From contig CAWHFY010000017.1 of NCBI GenBank assembly GCA_963828755.1, positions 124,001 through 188,000 on the forward strand: DNA of 64,000 nucleotides. The letters are read 5' to 3'. The position numbers and the translations under genes are program-made. Position 1 is the stretch's first letter; the number at the start of each line of letters is the position of its first letter. The notes under the pieces were generated by a model. That model was not told where the DNA came from, did no database searches, and saw only the letters and a program-made list of their open reading frames with translations. Below are positions 29,346-36,532 of this stretch, in pieces. This DNA is from WHSW01 sp963828755 (GTDB taxonomy: Bacteria > Actinomycetota > Thermoleophilia > Solirubrobacterales > 70-9).

Positions 29346-30701
29346 CTACGAGAGCTGGCGCGCGCTGAGCACTGCGACCCGGTCGCTCGTCGGGGCGAGG
29401 CGGTAGTCGTCCGAGACCGCGACCCCGGCCACCCAGGCGACGTCGCCGGCGACGGTCACCACCGGGAGCGTGTCGCGGATCGTCCGTGGAACCTTGCTGT
29501 CGGTGAACAGATCACCGAGCGTCTTCGTCCCGCGCATCCCGAGCGGGCGGATGCGGTCGCCGTGGCGCCAGGTCCGGACCTCGAGCCCGGCGTCGATCGC
29601 GCCCGCGTCGAGCGTCGCGAGCTCGGGGCCGGCGGGCTCGACCGGGCCGGGATGGAGCTCGGCGCGGACCTCCCAGCCGCCGAGCCGCGCGAGGCCGGGC
29701 AGGCCCAGAGCGACCGCCGCGGGCACCGGGGCGGCCTCGACCACCGCCGCGCGAAAGTTGACGGTGTGCGACTCACAGATCGCCCGCAGGCCGCCACCGA
29801 GTTCGACCACCCCACCCTCGGGTCGCGCGGCAAGCCGGACGATGTCTGCCGCGCGCTCGCGCCCCAGCGCGACCTGACGGCCCGCAGCGCGCTCGGCGAG
29901 CGCCCGCAGGGCGAGCCGCTGGAGCGCCGGGTCCCAGCCGGCGAGCGCCGCCGCGGGGACCCCGAGGTCACCGGCGCCGACGCCGGCCTCGCCGAGCGCA
30001 TCGAGCACGACCCGCTCGAGCAGCTGCGCCTCCTCGGCGAGCTCAGCGCGGGTCTCGGCGATGTTCGGCTCGGCGCCCGAGTTGACGTCGCGAAGCACCG
30101 GGAGCACCTGAGCGCGGATCCGGTTGCGGGCAAAGGTGGTGTCCTCGTTGGTTTCGTCGTCGGCGAACGGCAAGCCGGCGGCGACCACCAGCTCGCGGAT
30201 CCGCTCGCGCCCGAGCCCGAGCAGTGGCCGGATCACGCGCCCGTTCCGGGGCGAGAGCCCGAGCAGCGCGCGGGAACCGGGCGATGCCGCGAGCCGGTAG
30301 ATCGCGGTCTCGGCGACGTCGGTGCGGGTATGGCCGGTGACGATCACCGAGGCGCCGGTGCGCTCGCGCAGCCGGGCCGCGGTCTCGTAGCGGATCGTCC
30401 GCGCGGCGCCCTGAAGGTTGCCCTCGGGCAGGCTTTGCGGCCGCTCGACATGGAGGTCGATACGCAGCGCCGCACAGAGGCGCCGGGCGGCGGCCTCGCC
30501 GGCGCCAGCGCCCTCACGAAGCCCGTAGTTGACGTGCGAGGCGTGCACGGACTCGGCGCCGAGCACGCGGGCAAGCCCCGCGGCCGCGCAGGCCGAATCA
30601 GCGCCGCCCGAGACCATCACCACGGCCTCGATCCCCGGTTCGATCAAACCACTGGCCCGAACCGCCTCGGCGAGCTCGTCCAGGGCGTCCTCCTTGATCA
30701 C
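29346..30701 (-). CDS. tilS: tRNA(Ile)-lysidine synthetase
   Basis: Converts C34 of tRNA-Ile(CAU) to lysidine. The N-type PP-loop reads VMVSGGADSACAAAGLA, where the more usual signature is SGGxDS. The core continues with SHVNYGLREGAGAGE and TGHTRTDVAET. The C-terminal TilS-C region includes LGMRGTKTLGDLFTDSKVP. The frame opens at 30725, but GTG 30701 has TACGAT six bases upstream and removes an unconserved MRAAYDHK, so 451 aa is preferred. Confidence 0.93.
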   Translation of the reverse strand: MIKEDALDELAEAVRASGLIEPGIEAVVMVSGGADSACAAAGLARVLGAESVHASHVNYGLREGAGAGEAAARRLCAALRIDLHVERPQSLPEGNLQGAARTIRYETAARLRERTGASVIVTGHTRTDVAETAIYRLAASPGSRALLGLSPRNGRVIRPLLGLGRERIRELVVAAGLPFADDETNEDTTFARNRIRAQVLPVLRDVNSGAEPNIAETRAELAEEAQLLERVVLDALGEAGVGAGDLGVPAAALAGWDPALQRLALRALAERAAGRQVALGRERAADIVRLAARPEGGVVELGGGLRAICESHTVNFRAAVVEAAPVPAAVALGLPGLARLGGWEVRAELHPGPVEPAGPELATLDAGAIDAGLEVRTWRHGDRIRPLGMRGTKTLGDLFTDSKVPRTIRDTLPVVTVAGDVAWVAGVAVSDDYRLAPTSDRVAVLSARQLS

Positions 30702-30707
30702 CTTGTG

Positions 30708-30713
30708 ATCGTA
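30708..30713 (-). promoter_or_regulatory. -10 element of leaderless tilS
   Basis: TACGAT on the minus strand followed by 6 nt and GTG 30701; this decides the start downstream of ATG 30725. Confidence 0.5.
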
Positions 30714-30754
30714 CGCCGCGCGCATGCGGATTCCTGCTTCGCCGGTGAGCTCGG

Positions 30755-31954
30755 TCAGAGCTCGTCCGGTTCGCGGGCACGCACCACGAACAACTCGACC
30801 GGCTCCGGGAACCCCTTCAGCTCAACCCGGCCGATCGGGTCGAACACCAGGTAGGCCGAATCGCCGATCGCGTCGGCGACCGCTGTCGTCACCATCACCT
30901 CGCCCCCGAGCGCCCGGGCGACCACGCGGTGGGTGAGGTTGACTTCGGTGCCGAAGTAGTCGCCGTCGCGGTAGACGGCGCGCCCGAAGTGGATCCCGAC
31001 CCGAGGTTGCGGTCGCTCCCGGAACAGGGTCAGGAAGCCCACCGCCCACTCGGTCAAGGTCACCGGGTCGGGCGAGACGATCATCACCTCGTCGCCGATC
31101 GTCTTCACGACCAGGGCCTCGGCCGGCAGCGTCGCCTCGACCGTCTCGACGAAGCGCTCGACCATGTCGAGCGCCTCCTCATCGCCCTCCTCCTCGGTGT
31201 AGCGGGTGAAGCCGGTCAGGTCCACGAAGCAGAACGCCATCGTCACCCGCCCCATCTGCCGCAGCCCGCCGAAGTCGACCTCCATGTGGCCGACGACGTC
31301 CTGCTCGATGTAGAAGCCGAGATATCGCTGGTGGATGTACTCCATCAGCGGCGAGGTCAGCGGCAGCAGCTCGCGCGCCAGGCCCTCCATCTCGTCGGCC
31401 ATCTCGAGCGCATCGACTCCCTGACGGATCAGCGGCTCGTGCACGTAGAGGTGAAAGAGGCGCACCTCGGCCTCGGCGATCTTGCGGATCGACTGCGCGT
31501 AGACGCGGACCAGCTGCAGCAGTGCGACGAGCGGGAAGCCCGCCCCGAGCACCGCCGCCATCTGCTCGATCGCCTCGACGTCCTGCTCGTTCAGCGTCCC
31601 CTCGAGCGCCGTCGGCGTCCCCAGCAGGCTCATCACCCGCTCGATCAGCTCCTCCTCGAGCCCCGTCCGCGCCGCCGCCTCCGCCCGGGTGACCGCACGA
31701 TCGTGGTGGGAGGGCAGCAGGTCCTCGACGTAGCCGAAGGCCAGCCGGCCATCGCGGACAGCGCGCCGCAGTTCCTCGAGCGAGTGGCCGCGCTCGCGCA
31801 TTCGCGCGACCACGCGGGCCTGGGCGGCGGCGGACCTGGTCCAGCGCCCGCGCCGAACCGGGATCACCTTCGCCTCCGCCCATCGCTTCAGGGTCGAGGG
31901 CGAGACGCCGGAGATCCGCGAGGCCTCGTTGAGCGAGATCGTTTCCTCGGCCAC
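30755..31954 (-). CDS. MerR-type HTH - class III nucleotidyl cyclase fusion
   Basis: A 399-aa protein with an unusual architecture. Residues 6-75 form a MerR/excisionase-type winged HTH (LNEASRISGVSPSTLKRWAE). Residues 80-235 are a helical linker. Residues 238-375 form a class III cyclase domain. Catalytic residues are all visible: metal-binding D245 (FVDLTGFT) and D288 (KTIGDE), K284, and N339/R343 (VNLTHR). Activity is therefore plausible, probably adenylate cyclase, with DNA binding. There is no membrane segment. GTG 31954 is leaderless (TAGGAT, 6 nt). It directly precedes tilS on the same strand. Confidence 0.82.
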   Translation of the reverse strand: MAEETISLNEASRISGVSPSTLKRWAEAKVIPVRRGRWTRSAAAQARVVARMRERGHSLEELRRAVRDGRLAFGYVEDLLPSHHDRAVTRAEAAARTGLEEELIERVMSLLGTPTALEGTLNEQDVEAIEQMAAVLGAGFPLVALLQLVRVYAQSIRKIAEAEVRLFHLYVHEPLIRQGVDALEMADEMEGLARELLPLTSPLMEYIHQRYLGFYIEQDVVGHMEVDFGGLRQMGRVTMAFCFVDLTGFTRYTEEEGDEEALDMVERFVETVEATLPAEALVVKTIGDEVMIVSPDPVTLTEWAVGFLTLFRERPQPRVGIHFGRAVYRDGDYFGTEVNLTHRVVARALGGEVMVTTAVADAIGDSAYLVFDPIGRVELKGFPEPVELFVVRAREPDEL

Positions 31955-31960
31955 CGGACG

Positions 31961-31966
31961 ATCCTA
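31961..31966 (-). promoter_or_regulatory. -10 element of leaderless MerR-cyclase gene
   Basis: TAGGAT on the minus strand followed by 6 nt and GTG 31954. Confidence 0.5.
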
Positions 31967-31983
31967 CGACGGACCCGCGAGCC

Positions 31984-32175
31984 TCATGTGTGACCGGAAG
32001 AAGACGGCGACGGGGTCGAATCGGCCCCGTCGCCAATGCGGGCTTGGCGGCCCGCCTCGCCGGCCGGCGGCGCCTGTGGCGCCTCGCAGACCGCGACGCT
32101 CGCGCCCCAGTCGCCGGGGGGCTCGCGCGGCTCGGCCCACTTCTGGCCTGTTGCCATCTTGGTGCGAATCGACAC
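31984..32175 (-). CDS. Possible 63-aa hypothetical protein
   Basis: An ATG-initiated minus-strand frame upstream of the MerR-cyclase gene encodes a hydrophilic peptide beginning MSIRTKMATGQKWAEPREPP and ending in a Ser/Pro tail. Its third-position GC is high, like real genes here. It has one cysteine, no membrane segment and no recognised family. Chance is possible in such GC-rich DNA. Confidence 0.3.
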   Translation of the reverse strand: MSIRTKMATGQKWAEPREPPGDWGASVAVCEAPQAPPAGEAGRQARIGDGADSTPSPSSSGHT

Positions 32176-32231
32176 TACGCCGCCCGGAGGCGATCGTCAA
32201 CCCGATCGCCCGACTCGGAGCGCGGGCGCGG

Positions 32232-32690
32232 CTAGGCCGCGGCCGCGAGCGCCGGGAAGTCGGCCTCGACCACCCGGCGATACGAGTCCGAGAGCAGCCT
32301 CGCGGCGGGCAGGTAGAGCAGCGCGACCCGCGAGTCAGCCTCCAGGCGGACCTCGCGGTGGGCCAGCGCGATCGCGAGGCTCTCGCGGCCGAGCAGGTAC
32401 CGGTTGGCGACCGCGCAGGTCATCCGCAGGACGAGCTTCGGCGACCAGCCCGGGTCGGCGGCGAACGACCACTCGACGTTGCGGTCGTCGCTCCCGGCGG
32501 CGACGTTGAGGACGAGGTCGATGTCGGTGAACTCGAACCGCATCCGCAGCCCGGTTGCCCCGATCAGCGGCCCGACCCGATCGTCCGCGTCGACCGCCTC
32601 GAGCGAGCGCTCGAGCGCCTCGCGCAACTCGGCCCGGCGCGCGCCGCCGAGCTCCTCGTGAACGCGTGGAGGGCTGGTCACGGTCGCCAT
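32232..32690 (-). CDS. SCP2-like lipid-binding domain protein
   Basis: A 152-aa protein that, after an N-terminal helix, shows alternating strands and the pattern LRMTCAVANRYLLGRESLAIALAHREV, resembling the ligand tunnel of SCP2 sterol-carrier domains. There is no signal peptide. ATG 32690 is leaderless (TAGGGT, 7 nt). It is separated from a lipid acyltransferase only by a tandem repeat. The lipid-transfer role is inferred from fold resemblance. Confidence 0.6.
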   Translation of the reverse strand: MATVTSPPRVHEELGGARRAELREALERSLEAVDADDRVGPLIGATGLRMRFEFTDIDLVLNVAAGSDDRNVEWSFAADPGWSPKLVLRMTCAVANRYLLGRESLAIALAHREVRLEADSRVALLYLPAARLLSDSYRRVVEADFPALAAAA

Positions 32691-32697
32691 CGTGGCA

Positions 32698-32703
32698 ACC
32701 CTA
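32698..32703 (-). promoter_or_regulatory. -10 element of leaderless SCP2-like gene
   Basis: TAGGGT on the minus strand followed by 7 nt and ATG 32690. Confidence 0.5.
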
Positions 32704-32720
32704 TTGCCCGCTCACATTTG

Positions 32721-32902
32721 GCGCCTCAACGGCGGCGCGGTTCGGCTTCGCTTCGCTCCGCCTCGCATCAGGCGCCTCAACGGCGGCGCGGTTCGGCTTC
32801 GCTTCGCTCCGCCTCGATAGGCGCCTCAACGGCGGCGCGGTTCGGCTCGCCTCGACGGCGCCTCAACGGCGGCGCGGTTCGGCTTCGCTTCGCTCCGCCT
32901 CA
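32721..32902. repeat. Four-copy tandem GC-rich repeat
   Basis: Four copies start at 32721, 32772, 32821 and 32858. Each begins GCGCCTCAACGGCGGCGCGG and continues TTCGGCTTCGCTTCGCTCC with GCCTC. Copies 1 and 2 are about 45 nt plus a 4-6 nt spacer; copy 3 lacks the central TTCGCTTCGCTCC. The array fills the gap between two minus-strand lipid genes and its last copy reaches the acyltransferase stop codon. Each unit can fold locally. Spacers are far too short for CRISPR. Confidence 0.9.
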
Positions 32903-33856
32903 CAGGAAAGTCGAACCCCGTTCGACCAGGTTGTCGTAGACCCGCTCCTGGATCGTCTCGCGCACCTGCTCGGCGAGATCGAGGACGACCCGGCGATCGT
33001 CGACGGCCTCGGGCCCGAGGTGCGCGACCTCGATCGGCTCGCAGAACTCGATGCGCCAGCGCGACGGCAGCGGCACGAGGCCGAGCAAGCCGAGCCAGGG
33101 GAAGGTCGGCGTGATCGGCACGAACGGGGCCCCGACCGCGCGGGCGAGGACTCGGCTCTCACCCAGCTTCGGATAGATCTCCTCCGAGCCCACCACCGCC
33201 GCCGGAATGATCGGCGCCCCGGTCCGCAGGGCGATCTCCACGAATCCGCCGCGGCCGAAGCGCTGCAGGTGGTAGCGCTCCGAGAACGGCTTTCCCGTCC
33301 CCTTGACGCCCTCGGGGAAGACCATGACGAGCTCTTCCTGGCCGAGCAACCTCGTCGCGTTCTCGGGGCTCGCGGGGACGCCGCCGACTCGGCGCATGAA
33401 CGCCGACAGATAGGGCAGCTCGAACGCCCAGTCGAGCACCATGAACCGCGGCCAGCGCGGCAGCGGGTGCTCCTTCATCAGCGCCATGGTCATCATCGTC
33501 GCGTCGAACGGGAACAGCGAGCCGGCGTGGTTGGCGACGATCAGGCCGCGACCGTGGGCCGGGACATTGCGGACCCCGGTGGCCTGCACCCTCCACCAGG
33601 ACTCATAGAGGAAGGCGAAGAACGGGTACACCGCCTCGGCGAAGTCCTCGTCGAAGCCCCACTCATCCTCGTGGTACTCGCCGGCGAGCCGGCGGAGCAC
33701 GGTCTCGATCCCCCCGCGCAGGCGGACCGGCAGGGACGCGGCGGCGCGCTCGGCCGCCGCGAGCGGGTCGAGCCCGTCCTCGACCCCGACCCGGACGCCG
33801 CGCAGGAAGTCGGCGATCGCCTCCGGGCCGGCGGTCGGCGAGCCGCTGGCACTCAC
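32900..33856 (-). CDS. 1-acyl-sn-glycerol-3-phosphate acyltransferase-like protein
   Basis: A 318-aa PlsC-family protein. A ~100-aa N-terminal region is helical. The acyltransferase core has VANHAGSLFPFD (block I with NH and a later Asp), VGGVPASPENATRLL (block II) and VMVFPEGVKGTGK (block III), then PIIPAAVVGSEE. GTG 33856 overlaps the epimerase stop by 3-4 bases, so the two are coupled. A role in membrane or storage lipid assembly is inferred. Confidence 0.85.
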   Translation of the reverse strand: MSASGSPTAGPEAIADFLRGVRVGVEDGLDPLAAAERAAASLPVRLRGGIETVLRRLAGEYHEDEWGFDEDFAEAVYPFFAFLYESWWRVQATGVRNVPAHGRGLIVANHAGSLFPFDATMMTMALMKEHPLPRWPRFMVLDWAFELPYLSAFMRRVGGVPASPENATRLLGQEELVMVFPEGVKGTGKPFSERYHLQRFGRGGFVEIALRTGAPIIPAAVVGSEEIYPKLGESRVLARAVGAPFVPITPTFPWLGLLGLVPLPSRWRIEFCEPIEVAHLGPEAVDDRRVVLDLAEQVRETIQERVYDNLVERGSTFL

Positions 33857-34876
33857 CGGACCAGCTCCCCGAGCCGCGCGGCGAGGCCACCCGGATGCAG
33901 GCCCGGCCCGACCCTGGCCGCCACCGCCTTCTCGGCCAGGTCCGCGATCGTTGCGGCCGCGTCGAAGCGCGGCTCGAAGCCGATCTCGTCGCGCAACCTC
34001 GAGTTGTCGACGCCGCGCCCGTAGCGCAGCAGCCTGACCCCGTCGCCGACCAGCGCCCCGGCGCCGAGTCGGGCGCCGAGCCGCGCCATCAGCGGCTCGA
34101 ACGCCGGCGCCGGAACGGGCAGCGACGGGCGGCGCAACAGCCGCAGCGCGCGGCTCAGCGAGATCGAGCCCGAAGGGGCGACGTTGACGGCGCCGCGCAC
34201 CGGGTTCGCGACGGCGGCCTCGATCGCCCCGGTCGCGTCTTCGGCGTGGAGCAGCTGCAGCCGCGGGTCGTAGCCCATCTGCACCGGCACCACCGGCAGG
34301 CTGAGGTAGCGGACCAGCGGGCTGTCGAGCCCCGGGCCGACCTCGGGCTGGAAGCGCAGCATGCAGCAGGTCAGCCGCGGATGGCGGCGGGCGAAGTTGC
34401 GGAAGTACTCCTCGAGCTCGAAGATGTCGCGCTGAAACCGGGTGCGTAGCGGCTGCGCCCCGGCCAGGTCCTCGGTGTAAAACGACGGCACCGCCGCCTC
34501 GCTGCCGTAGATCGCCGCCGAGCCGCGCACGATCACCGTCCGCAGCGACTTCGGTGCGCTCGCATGCGGCGAGCAGCTGCAGGGTCCCAATCACGTTGAT
34601 CTCGTGCAGGGCGCGAGCCGGGCGGCCTGGCTCCGGGTACCAGAGGACGCCGCAGTGGACGACCGTGTCGACGCCGGTCGCCGGCAGCAAGCGCGAGATC
34701 ACGGCGCTGCGCACGTCGGCCTCGATGAAGTCGGTGCGCTGCAGCTCGACCGGTGGCGGCAGGCTGTCGATCGCGGCGATGTAGTCGACCCCGGGGTCGC
34801 GCTCGAGCCGGCGCGCGAGCTCGCCGCCCCAATGGGTCGAGGCGCCGATGATCGCGACCCGGCGACCGCCGCTCAT
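33853..34876 (-). CDS. NAD-dependent epimerase/dehydratase-like SDR (frame break near 34556)
   Basis: About 340 aa after repair. The Rossmann start is VAIIGASTHWGGELARRLE. Downstream in the second frame come RTVIVRGSAAIYGSEAAVPSF and a long C-terminal domain. The expected YxxxK is replaced by FQRDIFE, so catalysis may be altered or the enzyme may be non-catalytic. The 1024-nt span is a multiple of three plus one, and the frames join near 34556 (ERTEV against SAPKSLRTVIV) by removing one base. Coupled with the acyltransferase. Confidence 0.72.
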
Positions 34877-35272
34877 CTAACTCTCAGCTTTAGGCTTAGC
34901 CTCGGCCTCGTCCGAGCGCTCGGGCTCGACCACGGGTTCGGCCTCGGCCCCCGGCCCGCCGAGCCGACCCTCGAGCTCGGCCAGGCGACGCTCGAGCAGC
35001 TCCAGCCGGCGGCCGACCTCCCCGGTCGCCTCCTGCCCGCGGCGCGCCAGCTCGACCCCGGCCTCCTGCCCGCGGCGGGCGAGCTCGTCCCGGGCGTCGC
35101 GCCCGCGGCGCACGACCTCATCGACCAGCTCGCCGGCGCGGCCGCGGGTGCTCGCGGCCGAACCCGCGGTCGCCCGCATCGTCCGCTCGACCGCGGCTCG
35201 AACCGCGTCGGCGACGCCGCTCTCGGCCGCGTCCCCGTCCTCGGGGTGTTGATCGTCGGTTGGGTAGCTCAT
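34877..35272 (-). CDS. Coiled-coil hypothetical protein with 11-residue repeats
   Basis: A 131-aa protein starting MSYPTDDQHPEDGD. Residues ~25-105 are helical and built on repeats such as ELARRGQEAGVELARRGQEA, then a heptad LELLERRLAELEGRLGG. The C-terminus is acidic, with Pro, and ends KPKAES. It resembles phasin or polyhydroxyalkanoate-regulator-type coils, but I cannot assign it. The start at 35272 faces the phosphorylase start; the promoters share AGCATAAT. Confidence 0.6.
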   Translation of the reverse strand: MSYPTDDQHPEDGDAAESGVADAVRAAVERTMRATAGSAASTRGRAGELVDEVVRRGRDARDELARRGQEAGVELARRGQEATGEVGRRLELLERRLAELEGRLGGPGAEAEPVVEPERSDEAEAKPKAES

Positions 35273-35299
35273 CCGGCTTCCCAGCATAATCCGCGGCCC

Positions 35300-35983
35300 G
35301 TGTCCGCCTACCTGCGCCCGACCTCCCCGATCGCCGCCGACGTGCTGCTCCCCGCCGATCCCGGGCTGGCGATGGCGCTGGCCACACGGTTGACGACCAA
35401 GCCCCTGATGGCCAACCACCACCACGGGCTATGGGGCTACAGCGGCCGCACCGAGACGGGCGCCGAGCTCACGGTCCAGGCGTCGGGGATCGGCGCTCCC
35501 AGCGCCGCCGCGGTGCTGCGCGAGCTGCACGGCCACGGCGTCCGCCGCGTGATCAGGATCGGCCGCTGCACGCCGCTCGAGCGGGCGCTCCATCCCGGCG
35601 GGACGCTGGTCGCGACGGGTGCCGTCGGAGCCGACGGGACGTCGATCGCGCTCGGCGCGGCCGAGCCGCTGCCCGACCCCGAGCTGACCGGCATGCTGCG
35701 TGATGCGGCCGCCGGCGCCGTTCGCGGCGCGGTCGCCAGCCACGACCTCGGCGACGAGGCGACGCCGGCGGACCGCCGCGCCTGGATCGCCGCCGGAGCC
35801 CTCGCGGTCGACCTCGAGACCGCCGCGGTCATCGCGCTCGGGCGACGGCTCGGCCTCGCGGTCGCGGCGGGGCTGGTCGCCGAAGGCGACGACGACGCGG
35901 TCGAGACATCGCTGCTGGCGCTCGGCGACGCGGCCGCGGCGGCGCTCACGCCGAGCGCGGCGACGGGGGCGGTGCGCGCCTAG
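35300..35983 (+). CDS. Nucleoside phosphorylase (PNP/UDP family)
   Basis: A 227-aa phosphorylase-fold protein. Markers are the phosphate-binding RIGRCTPLE (usual RxGTCGG/xL), ASGIGAPSAAAVLRELHGHG near the N-terminus, VDLETAAVIALGRRLG (ribose-binding VxMEx equivalent) and a nearby LVAEGDDD with the catalytic Asp position. GTG 35300 is chosen with CATAAT/TAATCC about 7-9 bases upstream. The substrate (purine or uridine) cannot be decided. Confidence 0.8.
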   Translation: MSAYLRPTSPIAADVLLPADPGLAMALATRLTTKPLMANHHHGLWGYSGRTETGAELTVQASGIGAPSAAAVLRELHGHGVRRVIRIGRCTPLERALHPGGTLVATGAVGADGTSIALGAAEPLPDPELTGMLRDAAAGAVRGAVASHDLGDEATPADRRAWIAAGALAVDLETAAVIALGRRLGLAVAAGLVAEGDDDAVETSLLALGDAAAAALTPSAATGAVRA

Positions 35984-36285
35984 GAGTCTTGGCTACGGGC
36001 CTGCGCGGCGATCTCGTCGGCGAGCTCGTCGATGCGGTCCTCGAGCGCCTCGAGCCGGCCGGATAGCGACCGCAGGCGCTGCTCGATCCGCTCGAGATCG
36101 CTGCCTGACGCGACGTTGAGGGCACCCATCGCGGAGCGCTGCGCCGAGGCGGCGCGCTCGCCGGCACCGAGGGCGCGCGAGAGGGCCGAGTTGAAGAGCG
36201 GATTCTCGATCAGCGCCTGGGCCAACTCACCCACGGCTTCCTCGCCGCGGGCGCGGATTCCGCTGCGATCGTCATCGGCCTCCAT
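35980..36285 (-). CDS. Small coiled-coil hypothetical protein
   Basis: A 101-aa acidic/helical protein. After an N-terminal AGELAQALIENPLFNSALSRAL-like helix it ends in a leucine-heptad coil (LRSLSGRLEALEDRIDELADE). It overlaps the phosphorylase stop tail-to-tail by 4 bases. The FNSALSRALGAGERA segment and coil resemble PHA-granule/phasin-like proteins; it may be a partner of the other coiled-coil protein at 34877. The function is unassigned. Confidence 0.6.
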   Translation of the reverse strand: MEADDDRSGIRARGEEAVGELAQALIENPLFNSALSRALGAGERAASAQRSAMGALNVASGSDLERIEQRLRSLSGRLEALEDRIDELADEIAAQARSQDS

Positions 36286-36532
36286 CGAGCGCCGGAGCGT
36301 AGCGGCTGTCAGGCTTCAAGGCCCGCATCGATGCTGCCGATGCAGGGTGCGGCGGCATCACCTGCCGACCTGCGCTTCAGTCCGTTCAATTGGGGTACGG
36401 TTGCCCCGCCGGTTCCACGTTGCAAAGCCAGACGCCAACAGATAGCTTTCGCCTCGCTTCTGAGGAGGAGGAGCGGCGCCGAGACCCGGGCAGGGTTCAC
36501 GCCTGGCATGACGCGTTTCCGGGTATGAGGGA
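36286..36532 (+). promoter_or_regulatory. Long leader region of the wall-hydrolase gene
   Basis: This 247-bp gap holds several GC hairpins (for example GGGGTA-CGGT-TGCCCC near 36392-36408). A run GAGGAGGAGGAG near 36461 and a minimal upstream frame ATGAGGGAATGA precede the real ATG 36533. I looked for a ydaO/c-di-AMP riboswitch, since DisA is encoded here, but saw no convincing consensus. Confidence 0.3.

Noticed and set aside
30755..31954. CBASS-type defence from the MerR-cyclase
   Set aside because: It is a class III cyclase, not a CD-NTase, and no effector gene is adjacent.
32721..32902. CRISPR array
   Set aside because: Spacers are 4-6 nt or absent, units differ in length, and no cas gene is present.
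36286..36532. c-di-AMP (ydaO) riboswitch before the wall hydrolase
   Set aside because: The location fits known targets, but the conserved core was not found by eye; a covariance-model search would be decisive.
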